From contig JAVTVX010000027.1 in assembly GCA_033439265.1 (NCBI GenBank), forward strand, positions 9,315,001 through 9,379,000: a stretch of DNA of 64,000 nt, read 5' to 3'. The notes below the pieces were generated by a model that ran no database searches, had not been told where the DNA came from, and saw nothing but the letters and a program-made list of their open reading frames with translations. Position 1 is the stretch's first letter, and each line of letters begins with the position of its first letter. The position numbers and the translations under genes were made by a program. Source of the stretch: Dillenia suffruticosa. Taxonomy: Eukaryota; Streptophyta; Magnoliopsida; Dilleniales; Dilleniaceae. Positions 62,024 through 64,000 of the stretch are shown piece after piece.

Positions 62024-62774
62024 TATTAAAATTTGGAGTGCAGAACCTTTAGTGGTTGAACTACGGTTTTTGTATTTGAGTAATGGATCGAAAGCTTTAT
62101 GTTTTGTGTTTGAATGTTAAAGAACAACAAAAAAAATGAGACTTTGAATTTATGAGAATAAACTCAATTGTATTAATTTGATAAAATATCAAATATAAGA
62201 CAGTTTTGTTGAGATAATACTCAAGAATATATAAATACACTTTGAGAAAGACTATGTTCTATCTATACTAAGGGAGACAATACTCCAAGATATCTAACAA
62301 GTAAAGAGAGAAGACCTATTTATAGTCAAAAAGGTCCTACTACCTGTAGATATAAGAGTTAGTTTGTAGACACAAAAATTAATCGGTAGACACAAACACA
62401 AAAACTAGCCGTTACAAATTTTGTCCATTCTACCCCTGCATTATTTGGGCTTCTCCTTGGGCCGTGAATGAGATTTTCTTGGCCCCTTTTAACGTGTTTT
62501 GATACTTCATTATGTGGACTAAAAAACCTTCATTGGCCAGCCCATTTAGGGCCTCTTTTTGGGCTTCTAATTGGGTGTCTAATTGGGTCTATATTCTGCC
62601 CATTTTTGGACAGTTTCTTGAGCCTTGGTAGTTTCATTTTGGCCCCTTCCTTCCCTTCCTTTCCTTGGACTTTTGATGTGCATTTGCTATGCAAGATTTT
62701 GACGGATTAGGGCAATGTACTCGGGAGGCATCCATTCGCATGCTTCCTTGAATGCTTTATCGTCACTTTCAACA
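62024..62774 (-). repeat. Copia 5' LTR (minus strand)
   Basis: It matches 59588-60337 over its whole length and starts TGTTGAAAGTGACGAT next to the CCTTA duplication. Its far end next to the primer site reads ...AAATTTTAATA. Confidence 0.9.
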
Positions 62775-62789
62775 CCTTAAAGGGGTTAT

Positions 62790-63290
62790 TAACTCTCTTA
62801 GTGGAATTGGCTTGACAGGATATGAGGGATGGTTTTACATGGATGCTCTCTACATTGTATGATCCTGTGGAGGATTCAATAGCAGGAGTTCTTGGAGGTT
62901 AAAGGTAGATGGAGGCATGCATGGTTCATTTGTGGGGGCTTCAACATGGTGTTTTATCCTTGTGCAAGAAGTTTAAGGTGGGGTTTTTGCTAGTCAGTTT
63001 CTAGACTTTATTAATGAGAATGGGTTGATTGATGTTCCTAGTCTTGGTGGTTGTTTTACATGGTCAAGTCTCAAGGGATACCCCTGTTTGTCCAGATTGC
63101 ATAGGTTATTTGAATTTTTTTTTTTTTTTCCTCTGAGAGACTAGGATGATCATTTACCTAGGGGTATCCAAAAAGTGCTTTCCCAGTTGACTTCATTTCA
63201 CTATTGAGGTTTTCAAATGTATGGTTGAAAGAGGAAGGGTTTAAGGGGATGATTGAGATATAGGTGGGGGCAAGCATTGGTTATTGTGAT
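62790..63290 (+). mobile_element. L1-type LINE ORF2 endonuclease fragment
   Basis: In shifting plus-strand frames there are remnants of the plant L1 endonuclease block: a 'GGFNMVFYPC' equivalent of GGDFNVVRFP near 62920-62960, 'FINENGLIDVPSLGGCFTWS' near 63008-63065, 'YPCLSRLHRLFE' near 63080-63110, and 'MWLKEEGFKG' wording near 63220-63250. Frameshifts, a long T-run and stops interrupt it. It is an old fragment. Confidence 0.6.
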
Positions 63291-63850
63291 GCATAATACA
63301 CTTCGGTCTTTTGTTTCATTTTTGGTACCATTTTTCAATTTTGTATTTTGGGTCTTAGTGGGCAAAAGTGAGTCAGTCCAATAGGATTTTGTGGGCCTTG
63401 TACTAGTTTAAGTGGGCTTTACCTAGGGTTATGAAAATGTGTAGTTTCATTGTATCCTTAGTCATGAAGTACTTCACTGGCCAAGTATTTTAAGGATATA
63501 AGGATGTGATGAATCACTTAGGACAAGGGGGAACGAATGTAAGAAGAGTGAGAAGCCTAGTGCTTTGGCAGTAGTTGTGATTGCCCTCCTTCTAGAGAGT
63601 GATTCCTAGAAACTCCAGGTGTGATTACCTATGAATAATGCTATTTTGTGATCCTTTATCCTCTGTACAAGTACCGTTTTGAAGACCCTGCATTTTGTAT
63701 CATAGTATGGACAGCACAACACCTGCCTGATCAAGAAAGCTTTTCAGAGGAAGACTAACTGAGGCTGAAAGCGATGATATGCAATCGAGGATTCTTTACT
63801 TTTTAAAGGGAATAAAGTGTCAGGTGGGAAGAATTAACAATTTTTTGGAG
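63291..63850. other. Unassigned sequence between LINE fragments
   Basis: I see no domain or repeat here. It separates endonuclease-like from C-terminal-like LINE sequence, where an intact element would have about 2.5 kb of reverse transcriptase. Confidence 0.4.
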
Positions 63851-63899
63851 GTGATGGTGTTAAAGTCTGCACATCCTACAAACAATTCCACCAAGAATT

Positions 63900-64000
63900 A
63901 ACAATCATCCTCGTTTTTCAACAGTATGTATGGCAAGGAGAAATCTTTAGGATGCTCCCTCTGGCTGCATTTTGGATAGTTTGGAGGGAACAGAATAAGA
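63900..64000 (+). mobile_element. LINE ORF2 C-terminal (zf-RVT region) fragment, runs off the window
   Basis: The last bases translate as 'EIFRMLPLAAFWIVWREQNK', matching the 'W.M.PL..WTIWKERNRR' pattern that ends the zinc-binding RT-associated domain in plant L1 ORF2 proteins. It is truncated by the window edge. Confidence 0.55.

Larger units (their letters stand above)
59588..62774 (-). mobile_element. Ty1/copia element with both LTRs and target duplication (fossil)
   Basis: The left LTR is 59588-60337 and the right LTR 62024-62774 (about 750 bp each). The element is flanked by the perfect 5-bp duplication CCTTA (59583-59587 and 62775-62779). On the minus strand, a primer site complementary to initiator tRNA-Met (TGGTATCAGAG, 62023-62013) leads to a gag segment (62024-61641). 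A zinc knuckle CSHCKRKGHTKERC and integrase-core words follow in 61560-60805, then 'CIFLGYG' near 60700 and a Lys-rich end. The purine tract is GACTTGAGGGGGAG next to 60337. No reverse transcriptase or RNase H was recognised; it is broken by several lesions. LTRs differ at roughly a tenth of positions in the part I compared, suggesting an age of millions of years. Confidence 0.88.

Noticed and set aside
62790-63290. Considered as missing XRCC2 C-terminal exons downstream of the copia element
   Set aside because: The wording matches L1-type LINE endonuclease instead, and no XRCC2 C-terminal words were found.

Overview
The window is nuclear DNA of a flowering plant, most likely a eudicot. It is AT-rich, its host genes are split by GT-AG introns, and about half of it is plant-type retrotransposon debris (Ty3/gypsy, Ty1/copia, RTE- and L1-type LINEs) plus a CACTA DNA transposon end. 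I saw no prokaryotic or organellar genes, no tRNA or rRNA gene and no CRISPR array.

Three host loci can be read. (1) 11351-17321 (+) is a nine-exon NIPA-family magnesium transporter gene; its exons join without a frame break into 343 residues. (2) 47955-52619 (+) is a three-exon ammonium transporter of the AMT2/AMT3 type (484 residues), with the family signature and both pore histidines. (3) 54139-58483 (+) holds four exons homologous to the RAD51-paralogue DNA repair gene XRCC2. Their phases still fit, but codon 22 is TAG, the donor after exon 3 is not usable in frame and the C-terminal exons are not recognisable, so it is probably a pseudogene.

Layout: 1-3489 is the 3' part of an LTR element with a gag-like frame and a 2.07-kb LTR full of decayed GTCGAC motifs. 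3490-10882 holds pieces of Reina-like Ty3/gypsy elements, two of them tail to tail, forming an inverted repeat with arms of about 2 kb. 11.3-17.3 kb is the NIPA gene. 18.8-33.4 kb is a three-level nest: an RTE-type LINE split by an Athila-like gag-protease element, which is itself split by a 4.48-kb solo LTR. 33.4-45.3 kb is a mosaic of LTR pieces, a gag-like segment in three tandem copies, and a duplicated CACTA end. 45.3-52.9 kb is the AMT gene with its flanks. 54.1-59.5 kb is the XRCC2-like locus. 59588-62774 is a Ty1/copia element with 5-bp target duplications, followed by L1-type LINE fragments to the window end.

The host genes are unrelated in function (Mg2+ transport, NH4+ transport, DNA repair) and show no sign of acting together. 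I found no convincing new biological system. The most noteworthy points are the hidden nine-exon gene, the decaying XRCC2 copy, the long inverted-repeat element pair, the nested insertions, and the GTCGAC-rich element family with its triplicated gag-like block.
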